Assembly (NCBI GenBank): GCA_944324945.1
Contig: CALUYE010000004.1
Location: forward strand, 1 to 64,000
Source: Candidatus Gastranaerophilales bacterium
GTDB lineage: Bacteria; Cyanobacteriota; Vampirovibrionia; Gastranaerophilales; Gastranaerophilaceae
Reading direction: 5' to 3'
DNA length: 64,000 nucleotides
Shown here in pieces: positions 46,101 to 55,036 of this stretch (position 1 is the stretch's first letter; each line of letters starts with the position of its first letter). Below the pieces are notes generated by a model. It worked only from the letters and a program-made list of their open reading frames with translations, was not told where the DNA came from and did no database searches. The translations under genes and the position numbers were made by a program.

Positions 46101-46626
46101 AAACAAAAATCCTTATGAAAAAAATATTAAAAAGAAAAGAAATCCTGCAATTATAGATATTAATGCCGACGCTTATATCCCTGATGAATGGGCACAGACA
46201 TACGAACAGAAAATACTTGAATATAAAAGAATATCCGATGTTTCAAATTTATCCGAGCTTGAGAGCATGAAGCTTAATTTTAAAGACAGATTTTCAAGAA
46301 TTCCCGAAAGCGTTGAAAATTTAATAAAACTTGTAAAATTGAGAATTTTAGCAACTGAAGCACATATTTCTCTTGTAAGACAGATGGGTAAAACAATAAG
46401 AATAAATACACCATATTCCATGCAGGAGTGGAATATATTAAAATCAAAAATTGACAGAAAAATAACAAGATATTTTACATATTCTCAACCTCCTAAAAGC
46501 CTTGCGGGAGTAAAAGGAATACTTCTTATGAATAAAGATGAAGATGATTTTGATGAAATATTTAACAAACTGGCGGATTTGTTTTATTATATTTCTGAGG
46601 TAGTTTTAAATTTTAAGGTTGATTAA
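43138..46626 (+). CDS. mfd: Transcription-repair coupling factor Mfd
   Basis: 1162 residues. Removes stalled RNA polymerase and recruits UvrA. The N-terminal third is the UvrB-homology region, followed by the RNA-polymerase-interacting domain (QGEYVVHAIHGIGIYNG), the RecG-like translocase with ADVGFGKTEVA (Walker A), VIDEEHKFGV (motif II), LSATPIPRTL (III) and QLRGRVGR (VI), and the C-terminal TRCF domain. Length is typical. Confidence 0.96.
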   Translation: MSNNDIFSNISFDFLSGFINSPVKNNLVLSGLMAPFDLFLIDKIIKLNKKVIYITPDEQSSLKAQKNLETLLKLESKVFPFQEINLYSDLDKNRYIYQEQINILLSKPDIIFVPVKSLFEKFSDISFYKENVITLKKGENIDYSLIAEKLTNFGYKRTTSVSDIGEFALRGDILDIFTLDENPVRIEFFADEIEDIRYFNPISQKSFEHIEEINIRPLYKFILNDENKNNFKKKINEQLKNIKDEFKIKIKDELIESVDEIGYFEGIEYYINYFENNMKSFLDFFDDYVILLKESSQIYSKYKNLDESYIQNYLDGINSNFKLELEELNHTKYEEFISKLKTFKTISIDNFLSDDCDKILEFNTGLPPVFSSNIENISKYIKKSLSQHFKIYICTNYPSRLKEIFNELEIFAQDIFYLGDISTGGAIAQDDKISKDKIIFLTDKELFNKQQRDITTKKYYSNKQTGEFIESTNDIKQGEYVVHAIHGIGIYNGITKQVIDGNQKDYLEIQFQGSDKLFMPAEQINLLYRYRGTNSIKPKLSKMGGSAWENTKAKAKKELETIAYDLLDLYAKRKMAQGISFDEDTTWQYEMEDNFEYTETPDQMKAIVDTKKDMESDKPMDRLLCADVGFGKTEVAIRAMFKAVMSGYQAALIAPTTILTMQHYEIIKERFEPYGVNVGLLNRFCSKKEQKETVEKINNGELNVVIATHRLLSDDIEFKNLGLLVIDEEHKFGVRHKEKLKKFRENIDVLSLSATPIPRTLNMALSGLKDLSVINTPPKNRLPVKTYVGEYSETYVKNAINQEIQREGQVYYLYNRVETIDLFKEKLQKIVPNARIAVAHGQMSEKILEDVIYKFANKEYDVLLCTTIIESGIDIPNANTMIIHNAPSFGLAQLYQLRGRVGRSDRQAYCFCFYKKSTELNEQARKRLESIKEFTNLGSGYQIALRDVEIRGVGSILGTHQHGQMVNVGFDTYCNLLAECIEDIKQKENKNPYEKNIKKKRNPAIIDINADAYIPDEWAQTYEQKILEYKRISDVSNLSELESMKLNFKDRFSRIPESVENLIKLVKLRILATEAHISLVRQMGKTIRINTPYSMQEWNILKSKIDRKITRYFTYSQPPKSLAGVKGILLMNKDEDDFDEIFNKLADLFYYISEVVLNFKVD

Positions 46627-46642
46627 AGCAACAGGAGGAAAA

Positions 46643-47806
46643 ATGAAGTTTGCAAAAATTATGTCGCTATTGCTTTGTACGACGGTTTTGTTTTGCGGTT
46701 GTATTAAAGATAACAGAGCCGCAATTAAAATAAACGATAAAGTAATTACAAGAGCTGAATTTTATGATGATTTTAATAAAATGAAAGACGCTCAATTTAA
46801 AAATTTATCAAAAGATTTACAGGCTCCTGACAGTTATCTTGTATTGAGTTTAAAAAACAAGTTTGTAAATGATGTAATTTTTCGCGAACTTTTAGCTCAA
46901 GAATTTGAAAAAAGAAAAATTGAAGCAACCCAAAAAGAAATTGATGCTAAAAAAGCGGAAATAATTTCTCAAATGGGTTCTGAAGAAAATTTAAACAAAA
47001 TTCTGAAAGAAAACGCAATCACACCCGAGCGCCTTCAAAAGGATTTGGCAAGCGAAGTAAAAACAATAAAATTGCTTGATCAACTTAACGTTACAAAAGT
47101 ATCCGATAAAGATGCTCAAAAATATTACAATAACAATAAAGAAAAGTTTAATTTCCCCGATAGAATCCTGGTATCTCATATTTTAATCGACACAAGTGCT
47201 GAAAATATCAGAAGAAAAGTAATTGATGCCGATAAAGACGCTAAATTATCCAACGCTCAAATTGATGAAAAAGTTAAACAGGAAGTTCAAAAGCAAAAGG
47301 ATTTATTAAATAAAGCCTTAAAAGAAGCAAGATTGAATCCTAAAAACTTTGCTCAGGTAGCGGCTAAATATTCTCAAGATGAAGCAAGTGCTAAAAACGG
47401 AGGAAATTTAGGTTTTGTTGCGCGCGGACAATTAGTCCCCGAGTTTGAAAAAGCGGCATTTGACGAATTAAAACCGGGCGTTGTATCTGACCCTGTTAAG
47501 ACGCAATTCGGTGAACATATTATTTTGGTTATGGATAAAGCAAAAGGCGGTATTCAACCATATTCAAAAGTTAAAGAAGATTTAAAGAAATTTTTGGATC
47601 AACAAAATAAAATTGCCGCCCTTCAAAAATTTGCTACAGGTTTAAAAGATAAATCAAAAATCGAATTTGTTGATGAAGATTTAAATCCCGTAAATATTCA
47701 AAAACAAATAGATGAAGCGTTCAAAAGACAAATTGAATCAAACAACAAAAAAGAAACTAAACCTTTATCTAAACTTTTAGATAACAAAAAAGAAGATAAA
47801 AAATAA
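46643..47806 (+). CDS. PpiC-type peptidylprolyl isomerase / periplasmic foldase (SurA/PrsA-like)
   Basis: 387 residues from the ATG at 46643 behind AGGAGG; the open frame extends 24 bp upstream into mfd. A signal peptide ends near FCGCIKD, a possible but imperfect lipoprotein site. A SurA_N-like helical region precedes a parvulin domain (ILVSHILIDT...GNLGFVARGQLVPEFEKAAF...TQFGEHIILV). A long helical insertion splits the parvulin start. The C-terminal ~45 residues are Lys-rich. It should assist folding of exported proteins. A strong terminator follows at the stop. Confidence 0.88.
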   Translation: MKFAKIMSLLLCTTVLFCGCIKDNRAAIKINDKVITRAEFYDDFNKMKDAQFKNLSKDLQAPDSYLVLSLKNKFVNDVIFRELLAQEFEKRKIEATQKEIDAKKAEIISQMGSEENLNKILKENAITPERLQKDLASEVKTIKLLDQLNVTKVSDKDAQKYYNNNKEKFNFPDRILVSHILIDTSAENIRRKVIDADKDAKLSNAQIDEKVKQEVQKQKDLLNKALKEARLNPKNFAQVAAKYSQDEASAKNGGNLGFVARGQLVPEFEKAAFDELKPGVVSDPVKTQFGEHIILVMDKAKGGIQPYSKVKEDLKKFLDQQNKIAALQKFATGLKDKSKIEFVDEDLNPVNIQKQIDEAFKRQIESNNKKETKPLSKLLDNKKEDKK

Positions 47807-47830
47807 AAAGCTGCCTTTTGGCAGCTTTTT
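47805..47830 (+). terminator. Rho-independent terminator after the foldase gene
   Basis: AAAAAGCTGCC at 47805-47815 and GGCAGCTTTTT at 47820-47830, an 11-bp stem with a TTTT loop. It overlaps the stop codon of the foldase gene and separates it from the heptose gene. Confidence 0.93.
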
Positions 47831-47845
47831 TAAAAAGGAATGATT

Positions 47846-48313
47846 ATGGGAAAAATAATAAAAAAAGAAGAAGCAAAAGAAATTATCGACAAATTAAAAA
47901 AGCAAAATAAAAAAACGGTTTTCACAAACGGCTGTTTCGATATTTTACATGTGGGGCATGTAAGATATCTTAGAGAATCTTCAAAATACGGAGATATTTT
48001 AATAGTTGGATTAAACTCGGATATTTCGGTTAAAAAAATAAAAGGCGACAGCCGCCCGATTAACAATGAAAACGATAGAGCCGAAATATTAGCGGAGCTT
48101 GAATGCGTTGATTTTGTCGTTATTTTTGATGAAGAATCCCCGTCAAAATTAATTGATGAATTAAAACCCGATATTTATACCAAAGGCGCGGATTACAGCC
48201 TTGAAACACTGCCTGAAAGAGATATTGTTTTAAAAAACAATATAGAAGTTAAATTTATTAAATTTGTCGAAGGAAAATCAACAACAAACATTATAAAAAC
48301 AATTCAAAAATAA
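47846..48313 (+). CDS. D-glycero-beta-D-manno-heptose 1-phosphate adenylyltransferase (HldE C-terminal/RfaE2 type)
   Basis: 155 residues from the ATG at 47846 (AAGG at a good distance; an ATG at 47840 is too close). The cytidylyltransferase motif TNGCFDILHVGHVRYL, then GLNSDISVKKIKGDSRPI, and KGADY identify the RfaE2 family, which makes ADP-heptose for the LPS inner core. In E. coli this is the C-terminal half of HldE; here it stands alone, so the kinase must be elsewhere. It lies upstream of the lpx cluster. Confidence 0.88.
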   Translation: MGKIIKKEEAKEIIDKLKKQNKKTVFTNGCFDILHVGHVRYLRESSKYGDILIVGLNSDISVKKIKGDSRPINNENDRAEILAELECVDFVVIFDEESPSKLIDELKPDIYTKGADYSLETLPERDIVLKNNIEVKFIKFVEGKSTTNIIKTIQK

Positions 48314-48409
48314 ACTTTAACTTATATAAAGCTTTTGTTAAAAAAATGGCATTTTTTATTTTGTTGTAATAAAATAAATTTACAAACTAGTATACATGGG
48401 AGTGTCAAA

Positions 48410-49519
48410 ATGGGTGATAAAAAGTTTAGCCTTGAAGAATTATCTCAGATTGTGGGAGGTATTTTAACAAAAGCTCAGGATGTTACAATAACAAAAGTAG
48501 CGCCTCCGATGCTTGCGGATGAAAATACTCTGGCTTTAGCTTTAAAAGAAGAAGAAATTGAAAACATAGAAAAATCAAACGCAAAAGCAGCCTTAGTTCC
48601 TCTTGGCGTAAATATCGACGGAATTTCAACAATTGAAGTCGAAAGACCCAGATTGGCATTTATGAAACTTTTAAACGTTTTTTATGTTCCGCCGCAAACT
48701 CCAAGAACAATTCACCCGAGCGCTGTTATAGATGAAAGCGCTCAACTGGGCAAAAACGTTTCAATAGGGGCAAATGTATTTATCGGTAAAAATGCGGTTA
48801 TAGGTGATAATACCGCATTAATGCCCAATGTATACATTGGAAGCGATGCAAAAATAGGCTCGGATTGTTTATTCCACCCTGGTGTAAACATAGGAGACAG
48901 GGTTGTTGTAGGTTCAAGATGTATAATTCATCATGGCGCAAGTTTGGGTGCCGATGGTTTTTCTTTTGTAACCGAAGCTCCGAGCAACATTGAACAAGCG
49001 CGCGAGCAAGGGACAATTAAAGAAACAAACAAAGAAGTAAAAGTCTTTAAAATACCTTCACTTGGCTCGGTTGTTATAGGAGATGATGTTGAAATCGGTG
49101 CAAATACGACAATAGACAGAGGCACGCTTGAAAATACAACAATAGGTTCTCAAACAAAAATTGATAACCTTGTTATGATTGGTCATAACTGCAAAATCGG
49201 GAAAGCATGTACAATTGTTTCTCAAGTCGGAATTGCAGGTTCATGTATAATCGGAGACAGAGTAGTTATAGCAGGTCAGGCAGGTTTAAAAGACCATGTT
49301 GAAATCGGCGAAGATTCAATTATCCTTGCAAAAACAGGCATTACAAAATCTTTCCCGAAAAAATCCGTTATTATGGGTGCTCCCGGGGTTTTGAGAAAAG
49401 ATTTCATAAAGAGATTAAAATATCTTGACGAAGCCGAAGTTATGGTTCAAAAATATAAAAAATATCAACATTTATTAGAGGATTATGAGAAATTTTTAAA
49501 TGAAGACGGTAAAATCTAG
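48410..49519 (+). CDS. lpxD: UDP-3-O-(3-hydroxyacyl)glucosamine N-acyltransferase LpxD
   Basis: 369 residues from the ATG at 48410, behind GGGAGTG; the frame is open upstream to 48335 without a site. The N-terminal uridine-binding domain is followed by left-handed beta-helix hexapeptide repeats ([16 protein letters not shown] and on) and the active-site region [12 protein letters not shown]. It is the third enzyme of lipid A synthesis. It overlaps lpxC by 20 bp. Confidence 0.95.
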   Translation: MGDKKFSLEELSQIVGGILTKAQDVTITKVAPPMLADENTLALALKEEEIENIEKSNAKAALVPLGVNIDGISTIEVERPRLAFMKLLNVFYVPPQTPRTIHPSAVIDESAQLGKNVSIGANVFIGKNAVIGDNTALMPNVYIGSDAKIGSDCLFHPGVNIGDRVVVGSRCIIHHGASLGADGFSFVTEAPSNIEQAREQGTIKETNKEVKVFKIPSLGSVVIGDDVEIGANTTIDRGTLENTTIGSQTKIDNLVMIGHNCKIGKACTIVSQVGIAGSCIIGDRVVIAGQAGLKDHVEIGEDSIILAKTGITKSFPKKSVIMGAPGVLRKDFIKRLKYLDEAEVMVQKYKKYQHLLEDYEKFLNEDGKI

Positions 49520-50330
49520 TTTTAAAGTAAGCGGAGCAGGTTTGATGTTTGCTGCTCCCGTTGAGGTTGAAATACAACCATCAAATAAAAAAGGAATAAG
49601 ATTCCATATAAATAACGCAACAATTGAAGCAAATGTTGATAATGTCGTATCAACGGAGCACTGCGTTGTTGTTGCCGATGTTAAAGAAGGGGCTAAAAAT
49701 AAAATTGCTCTTATAGAACATTTTATGGCGTCATGCGCAATTTGTTCCATTGATGCTCTTGATGTATATTTTTCATCTTTGGGTTTTGAAATGCCCATTT
49801 TTGACGGAAGTGCAAAAATGTGGGTTGAAAAATTCAACGAAGTCGGTATTGAAGGCGATGAAGAAGAAATAAAAACATTGAATGATACAATTGTTTTCCA
49901 AAAAGATAATTCTTCAATTGTTTTAATTCCTTCAAAAGACAATGAAACAACAATAACATACAGTGTTAATTTCAAACACAAAGATTTAAAAAACAGATGG
50001 GTGTCATTAAATCAAAAAGAAAATTTAAATGAAATAATTGAAGCAAGAACATTTGGCTACCTGTCGGATTTAGAAAAGTTTCAGGCTATGGGATATTCAA
50101 AAGGTGTTACCATTGATAACACGGTAGGTTTAAAAGATGATGGCACATACACAGTTCCTTTAAGAAGCGAATTTGAGCCTGTAAAACATAAAATTTTAGA
50201 TATTATAGGAGATTTATATTTAACAGGATACAATCCTTTAAAAATGCGCGCAAATATTTTAGTTAAAGAAGCAGGACATGGCTATCATATCCAATGCGCT
50301 AAATTATTAAAACAGGCTTTAAATAAATAA
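49500..50330 (+). CDS. lpxC: UDP-3-O-acyl-N-acetylglucosamine deacetylase LpxC
   Basis: 276 residues. The committed zinc-dependent step of lipid A synthesis. The first zinc histidine is in the IEHFMAS segment, and the second zinc site in [15 protein letters not shown] (His and Asp four residues apart). The [11 protein letters not shown] segment carries the family Phe-Gly, and the catalytic glutamate is in STEHCVV-adjacent or IEHF segments. Somewhat shorter than the ~300-residue norm. The start overlaps lpxD, so translation is probably coupled. Confidence 0.94.
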   Translation: MKTVKSSFKVSGAGLMFAAPVEVEIQPSNKKGIRFHINNATIEANVDNVVSTEHCVVVADVKEGAKNKIALIEHFMASCAICSIDALDVYFSSLGFEMPIFDGSAKMWVEKFNEVGIEGDEEEIKTLNDTIVFQKDNSSIVLIPSKDNETTITYSVNFKHKDLKNRWVSLNQKENLNEIIEARTFGYLSDLEKFQAMGYSKGVTIDNTVGLKDDGTYTVPLRSEFEPVKHKILDIIGDLYLTGYNPLKMRANILVKEAGHGYHIQCAKLLKQALNK

Positions 50331-50340
50331 AGGAGATAAA

Positions 50341-50784
50341 ATGGATACAATAACACCAATTTCATTGGATTATCAACAAATACTGGAAATGCTTCCGCAT
50401 AGATACCCGTTTTTACTGGTAGATAGAATAACAGAATGCATCCCCGGCAAATATTCAAAAGGTTATAAAAATGTTACTTTTAACGAACCCTTTTTCCAAG
50501 GACATTTTCCTTCAAATCCGATAATGCCCGGGGTATTGCAAATTGAGGCGCTTGCTCAAACTTCGGCTCCTATTTTAATGACCATGGAGCAATACAAAGG
50601 TAAATTAACTTTATTTGCGGGCGTTGAAAATGCTAAATTCAAAAATATCGTACGCCCCGGAGATAAGCTTGAAATGGAAACAGAATGCCTAAAAGTCAAA
50701 GGGCCGATAGCTAAGTGTCTGGGACGTTCTTATGTTGATGGTAAATTATGTACCGAAGCTACTTTAACCGTTGCACTAAAATAA
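50341..50784 (+). CDS. fabZ: 3-hydroxyacyl-ACP dehydratase FabZ
   Basis: 147 residues. [13 protein letters not shown] with the catalytic His, then [20 protein letters not shown] with the catalytic glutamate. It dehydrates hydroxyacyl-ACP and so competes with LpxA/LpxD for the same substrate, which explains its position in the lpx operon. AGGAGATAAA precedes the ATG. Confidence 0.96.
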   Translation: MDTITPISLDYQQILEMLPHRYPFLLVDRITECIPGKYSKGYKNVTFNEPFFQGHFPSNPIMPGVLQIEALAQTSAPILMTMEQYKGKLTLFAGVENAKFKNIVRPGDKLEMETECLKVKGPIAKCLGRSYVDGKLCTEATLTVALK

Positions 50785-50800
50785 CAATAGAGGATAAAAA

Positions 50801-51634
50801 ATGATAACTTCCAATAAAATTCATAAAACAGCAATAATAAATGAAAATGCAAAAATAGCTCCCGATGTTGAAATCGGCGCTTATGCCGTTATAGGAGAAG
50901 ATGTTGAAATTGAAAGCGGATGTAAAATCGGCGAGAGCGCCAATATTCAATTTGCAAAAATAGGTAAAAATACAAAAATTTCTCCCTTTGCTTCAATCGG
51001 AGGCGAGCCGCAGGACTTAGGGTACAAAGGCGAAAAAACGGGAGTTATCATAGGCGAAAACTGCTGGATTAGGGAATTTGCAACTGTAAACAGAGCCTCA
51101 GGCGAAGGAACCAATACTATTGTGGGTAATAATTGTTTGCTTATGGCATATAGCCATGTTGCTCACAATTGCGTTTTAGGGGATAACGTAATTATGGCAA
51201 ATGCCGCTACGATAGGCGGTCATTGCCATGTCGGATTCGGCGCATTTTTAGGCGGCATGAGCGTATTTCATCAAAATCTTAGAATCGGTGATATGGCAAT
51301 TATATCAGGAGCTTCAGCAGCAAGATTGGATATTATTCCTTATTGTAAAGCGGAAGGTATTCCCTGTTTACCCATAGGACTTAACGCTATAGGCTTGAGA
51401 AGAAAAGGCGTGGATAAAGAATCAAGAGATGCAATTCATAAAGCAATAAGAATTCTAAGAAACGAACAATATAATACAACTCAGGCGCTGGAATTAATCG
51501 AATCGGAATTTAAAGGAAATAAATACGTTGATAATCTTGTAAATTTTGTAAGAACATCAAAAAGAGGATGTACTTTAAGATATAAAGCGGCATACCACGG
51601 TGCAATGGAAGAGGGTGAAGGCGATAATGTTTAA
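50801..51634 (+). CDS. lpxA: UDP-N-acetylglucosamine acyltransferase LpxA
   Basis: 277 residues, the first step of lipid A synthesis. N-terminal hexapeptide repeats (VEIGAYAVIGEDVEIE), the catalytic His in the AYSHVAHNCVLGD region, and the C-terminal GLNAIGLRRKGVDKE helix are diagnostic. It completes the lpxD-lpxC-fabZ-lpxA cluster. The end overlaps the peptidase start by 8 bp. Confidence 0.96.
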   Translation: MITSNKIHKTAIINENAKIAPDVEIGAYAVIGEDVEIESGCKIGESANIQFAKIGKNTKISPFASIGGEPQDLGYKGEKTGVIIGENCWIREFATVNRASGEGTNTIVGNNCLLMAYSHVAHNCVLGDNVIMANAATIGGHCHVGFGAFLGGMSVFHQNLRIGDMAIISGASAARLDIIPYCKAEGIPCLPIGLNAIGLRRKGVDKESRDAIHKAIRILRNEQYNTTQALELIESEFKGNKYVDNLVNFVRTSKRGCTLRYKAAYHGAMEEGEGDNV

Positions 51635-52733
51635 TCCTTTAATTCATAAATATGCACAGGTTCTTGTTAATTATTCGACAAAAGTTCAAAAAAATGACCT
51701 TGTCATAATTTATGCAAGAGGTTATAGCGCACAGCCGCTTGTTAGAGAAATTTATGAATTGTGCTTAAAAAACGGTGCTAATCCGATAGTAAGAACATCT
51801 ATGGATGAAATAGCCGAAACATTTATTAAATACGCATCTGATGAACAGCTTGAATATATTGATGAGATGTCTAAAATTGAAGTTGAAACGGCAGATGTAA
51901 TGATATTTATCGGAGCACCTTCAAATATTAAAAATATGGCAGGAGCCTCTCCTTCAAAAATTGCAAAAAGATCAAAAGCAACCCATCCGATTTTATCTAA
52001 AAGACTTGAGCGCTCAGCGAATGGGGATATGAGATGGGTAATAGCGGACTATCCTACTAACGCTCTTGCTCAGGAAGCAAATATGAGCCTTGGAGAGTAT
52101 AGCGAATTTTTGGTAAAATCCTGTTATCTTGATTTGGATAATCCTGTTGAAAAATGGGAAGAAATTGATAAAGAGCAAAAACGAATAGCGGATATTTTAA
52201 ATAAAACCTCATCTTTAAGAATTTTAGGTGATAAAACAGATATTACTTTTTCAACAAAAGGAAGAACCTGGGTTCCATGTTCGGGGAATTTAAATTTCCC
52301 TGACGGTGAAATTTTTACTTCTCCGATTGAAGATTCAGCCTGCGGCAAGATATATTTTGATTTTCCTCAAAATTACCATGGTTCAACCGCGCGCGAAGTC
52401 TATTTAACGCTTGAAAAAGGAAAAGTGGTTGAAGCATGTGCTCAAGTCGGTAATGAATTTTTACAGAGCATGTTAAATATGGATGAGGGTTCGCGTTTTG
52501 TAGGTGAAATTGCAATAGGAACAAACGATAGAATTCAAGATGTTACCGGAAATATACTGTTTGATGAAAAAATCGGCGGATCGATTCATATGGCGCTCGG
52601 TTCAAGCTATCCTGAAGCAGGGGGCAAAAATCAATCGGGGCTTCATTGGGATTTAATTAAGAACATGAAAAATAATTCAAAAATTTATGCCGATGATAAA
52701 TTAATTTATGAAAACGGCAAATTTGTAATATAA
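51627..52733 (+). CDS. M29-family aminopeptidase
   Basis: 368 residues from the ATG at 51627, preceded by GGTGAAGGCG within the lpxA 3' end. It matches thermophilic-type metallo-aminopeptidases (AmpS/AmpT): the two-metal site residues are visible in IHMALGSSYPEAGGKN and GLHWDLI near the C-terminus, with the glutamate-containing segment DEGSRFVGEIAIG upstream. It cleaves N-terminal residues from peptides in the cytoplasm. Its place in an lpx transcript has no obvious logic. Confidence 0.9.
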   Translation: MFNPLIHKYAQVLVNYSTKVQKNDLVIIYARGYSAQPLVREIYELCLKNGANPIVRTSMDEIAETFIKYASDEQLEYIDEMSKIEVETADVMIFIGAPSNIKNMAGASPSKIAKRSKATHPILSKRLERSANGDMRWVIADYPTNALAQEANMSLGEYSEFLVKSCYLDLDNPVEKWEEIDKEQKRIADILNKTSSLRILGDKTDITFSTKGRTWVPCSGNLNFPDGEIFTSPIEDSACGKIYFDFPQNYHGSTAREVYLTLEKGKVVEACAQVGNEFLQSMLNMDEGSRFVGEIAIGTNDRIQDVTGNILFDEKIGGSIHMALGSSYPEAGGKNQSGLHWDLIKNMKNNSKIYADDKLIYENGKFVI

Positions 52734-52734
52734 A

Positions 52735-53604
52735 ATGAATCAAATTGATGAAATAAAAAAATGCTGCACTTCAATTGAAGACAATATAGAGCATTTTGAA
52801 AACACATTAAAAAAAATTGTAAATAAAGATAAAAATTTTTTAACGCCTGATTTAAATAAATTTTTATTTACAAACCCCAAAAGACTGCGTCCGAGGTTTG
52901 TTTTTTTGTTTGCAAGGGTTTTAAACTGTAATTCTTCTCTTGTTTATAATATCGCTCTTGCGCTTGAATTAATACATAGCGCTTCTTTAATCCATGATGA
53001 TATTTTGGATTTTGAGGATACAAGAAGAAATAATTTAACTTTTTATAAAAAATACGGCTCGCGTTTAGCGGTTTTAGAGGGGGATTATCTTTTGAGCCTT
53101 GCAAATGTGGAACTTGCAAAAACAAACAATAAAATATTAAATATTTTTTCCCTAAGAATCAAAAAAACAATTTTAGGCGAGATATTGCAAAATGAAAATT
53201 TAAATAAGATTTTAGATTATGATAATTATATTAAAAAAACTTTTAACAAAACGGGAAATCTTTTTATGGCGGGATTGGAAGCGTTGTTTGAGGTGTGTGA
53301 TATTGATTTTGAAATTCAGAATAATTTATTTGAATTTTTAAAAAATTATTCAATTGCATTTCAAATTAAAAACGATATAGACAATTTTAATAAAAATAAA
53401 TCCGATTTTAAAAATGGCAACTATACTTTGCCTATGATATACTTTGAAAAAGACAAAAAAAAGACGGATTTTGACGAATGCTTAAAAAAAGCACAAAATG
53501 AAGTTTTAAAATATAAAAATACAGCGCTTGATTATTTATCAAAAATTCAAAATCAAAACATAAATCCTGTAATTAATTTAAGCGAAATAACCCTGAGGAG
53601 CTAA
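52735..53604 (+). CDS. Polyprenyl diphosphate synthase family protein, second Asp motif degenerate
   Basis: 289 residues of the trans-prenyltransferase fold. The KRLRPRFV segment and the first aspartate-rich motif (LIHDDILDFEDTRRN) are intact. The second, normally DDxxD in a FQIxDDILD context, reads FQIKNDIDNF, with Asn at the first and fifth positions. It could still be active with altered metal binding, or be a non-catalytic subunit. The usual role is making the chain for quinones or carrier lipids. It follows the peptidase by 1 bp and precedes lepB by 2 bp. Confidence 0.82.
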   Translation: MNQIDEIKKCCTSIEDNIEHFENTLKKIVNKDKNFLTPDLNKFLFTNPKRLRPRFVFLFARVLNCNSSLVYNIALALELIHSASLIHDDILDFEDTRRNNLTFYKKYGSRLAVLEGDYLLSLANVELAKTNNKILNIFSLRIKKTILGEILQNENLNKILDYDNYIKKTFNKTGNLFMAGLEALFEVCDIDFEIQNNLFEFLKNYSIAFQIKNDIDNFNKNKSDFKNGNYTLPMIYFEKDKKKTDFDECLKKAQNEVLKYKNTALDYLSKIQNQNINPVINLSEITLRS

Positions 53605-53606
53605 AA

Positions 53607-54962
53607 GTGGATACATTGCAAAACAATTTAAAAGATAAAATAATAAACTTTTTTAAAAAACATGCTAAGCTGTTTTTGTTTTTTATAATTTTTTCAATTG
53701 TTTGTTTTGTATACAATCTCAATTTTCAAACAATTAACTATATTTTAAAAAGAGGATGCGTTTTAGAATATTCCATAAATAAAAATGCTTCTTTTAATAA
53801 AAAAGAGCTTGATAATAAATTATTGGATTTAAATATAAAATATTCTTTTTCGGATTCCAAAAAGCTTGATGTTCCTTATTATGATTCTGATTTAGAGCAG
53901 GTTGAGAGAGTTTTATATGTCGCTATTCCATATAAACTTGATAAGAACAATAAAAGTTTAGCGGATAAAATATCCGAATTTGTTTTTGAAAAATACCCTT
54001 TATCAAAATTAATCGATGTTAAAACGCTGGATGATGTTTATTCTTCTCCATACAGCGCTTTTATAAAGTTTTTAAGCGTGTTTATATTTTCGCTTATTTT
54101 ACAATATGCGATTTTATACGTATTTTCAGACGGTAAAAAATTAAATCAAAATTTAAAAGAAGGAATATTGAACTTTTTCAAAAAACAAAAAGAAGCAATT
54201 ATAAATCTTTTGAAAAAAACAAAAGAAAAAGGTTTTTTATATTTAATTAAAAGAATACTACTTGATGAAAACGAAAGCGAAAAAGAAACAAATTACACAA
54301 AAGAAATTATTTCCACAATTCTTTTTGTTTTAATTTGCGTAATTTTAATACGTTATTTTATAGGGGAATTAAGATGGATTCCTTCAGGCTCCATGCGCCC
54401 TACAATATTGGAACATGACAGGGTTTTTGTTGAAAAAACAGACTTTTTCCCGAAAAAAGAAATAAAAAGAGGGGATATTTTAGTGTTCTATCCTCCCGAG
54501 GTTCAATTATCAAACTCTCCTTTTGCTGTTTTATCAAGGCTGTCGGGGATATTTTGCAAAGATATAGCATTCATTAAAAGAACAATAGGTTTGCCCGGGG
54601 AAAAATTTGAAGTTAAATACGATGAAGCTAAAGATGAATACAGAGTCTTTATTAACGATAAAGCTTTAAATGAACCTTATATAATTTCAAAAAATAACTG
54701 GAGTCCTTGTAATAAGCAAATGTTTTGCGGGCCTTTTATAATTCCCAAAGGACATTATTTTATGATGGGGGATAACAGGGGCAATTCTCAAGACAGCCGT
54801 TTTTGGGGATTTTTGGGTGAAAAAAGAATTATAGGAAGAGCAAACTTTATGTTTTTCCCGATAAAAAGAATTAATTTTTTGAGAGATAAATATATTGAAC
54901 TGTTAAAGCAAAATAAAAACGGAAAATATATAAAAGAAATTTATATCATCAATAGGTATTAA
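53607..54962 (+). CDS. lepB: Signal peptidase I with SecF-like N-terminal membrane half
   Basis: 451 residues, about twice the usual length. The C-terminal half is signal peptidase I: SGSMRPTI with the nucleophile Ser, IAFIKRTIGLPGE with the general-base Lys, and MGDNRGNSQDSR. The N-terminal ~235 residues have a transmembrane helix (about 17-38), an extracytoplasmic domain (about 45-145) with RGCVLEYSI and a helix-forming KKELDNKLLDLNI, and a second helix (about 150-175) after SSPYSAF; this layout recalls TM1-P1-TM2 of SecF. A third helix leads into the peptidase. GTG start, AGGAGC upstream. Confidence 0.88.
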   Translation: MDTLQNNLKDKIINFFKKHAKLFLFFIIFSIVCFVYNLNFQTINYILKRGCVLEYSINKNASFNKKELDNKLLDLNIKYSFSDSKKLDVPYYDSDLEQVERVLYVAIPYKLDKNNKSLADKISEFVFEKYPLSKLIDVKTLDDVYSSPYSAFIKFLSVFIFSLILQYAILYVFSDGKKLNQNLKEGILNFFKKQKEAIINLLKKTKEKGFLYLIKRILLDENESEKETNYTKEIISTILFVLICVILIRYFIGELRWIPSGSMRPTILEHDRVFVEKTDFFPKKEIKRGDILVFYPPEVQLSNSPFAVLSRLSGIFCKDIAFIKRTIGLPGEKFEVKYDEAKDEYRVFINDKALNEPYIISKNNWSPCNKQMFCGPFIIPKGHYFMMGDNRGNSQDSRFWGFLGEKRIIGRANFMFFPIKRINFLRDKYIELLKQNKNGKYIKEIYIINRY

Positions 54963-54976
54963 TTTTCTTGTAAAAT

Positions 54977-55006
54977 TTGACAGCATGTTCAATTTTATAG
55001 TGTAAT
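54977..55006 (+). promoter_or_regulatory. Possible smc promoter
   Basis: TTGACA at 54977-54982 and TGTAAT at 55001-55006, 18 bp apart. A TATAAT at 55012-55017, 19 nt before the ATG, is an alternative -10. No Shine-Dalgarno is clear before the ATG at 55037. Confidence 0.5.
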
Positions 55007-55036
55007 TAATATATAATCTGAACCTGAAGTATTTAA

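Noticed and set aside
53377-53400. Polyprenyl synthase called inactive on the basis of the second motif
   Set aside because: A single degenerate motif is not enough to call a pseudogene; the frame is intact and the rest of the fold conserved, so it is kept as a gene with an oddity.
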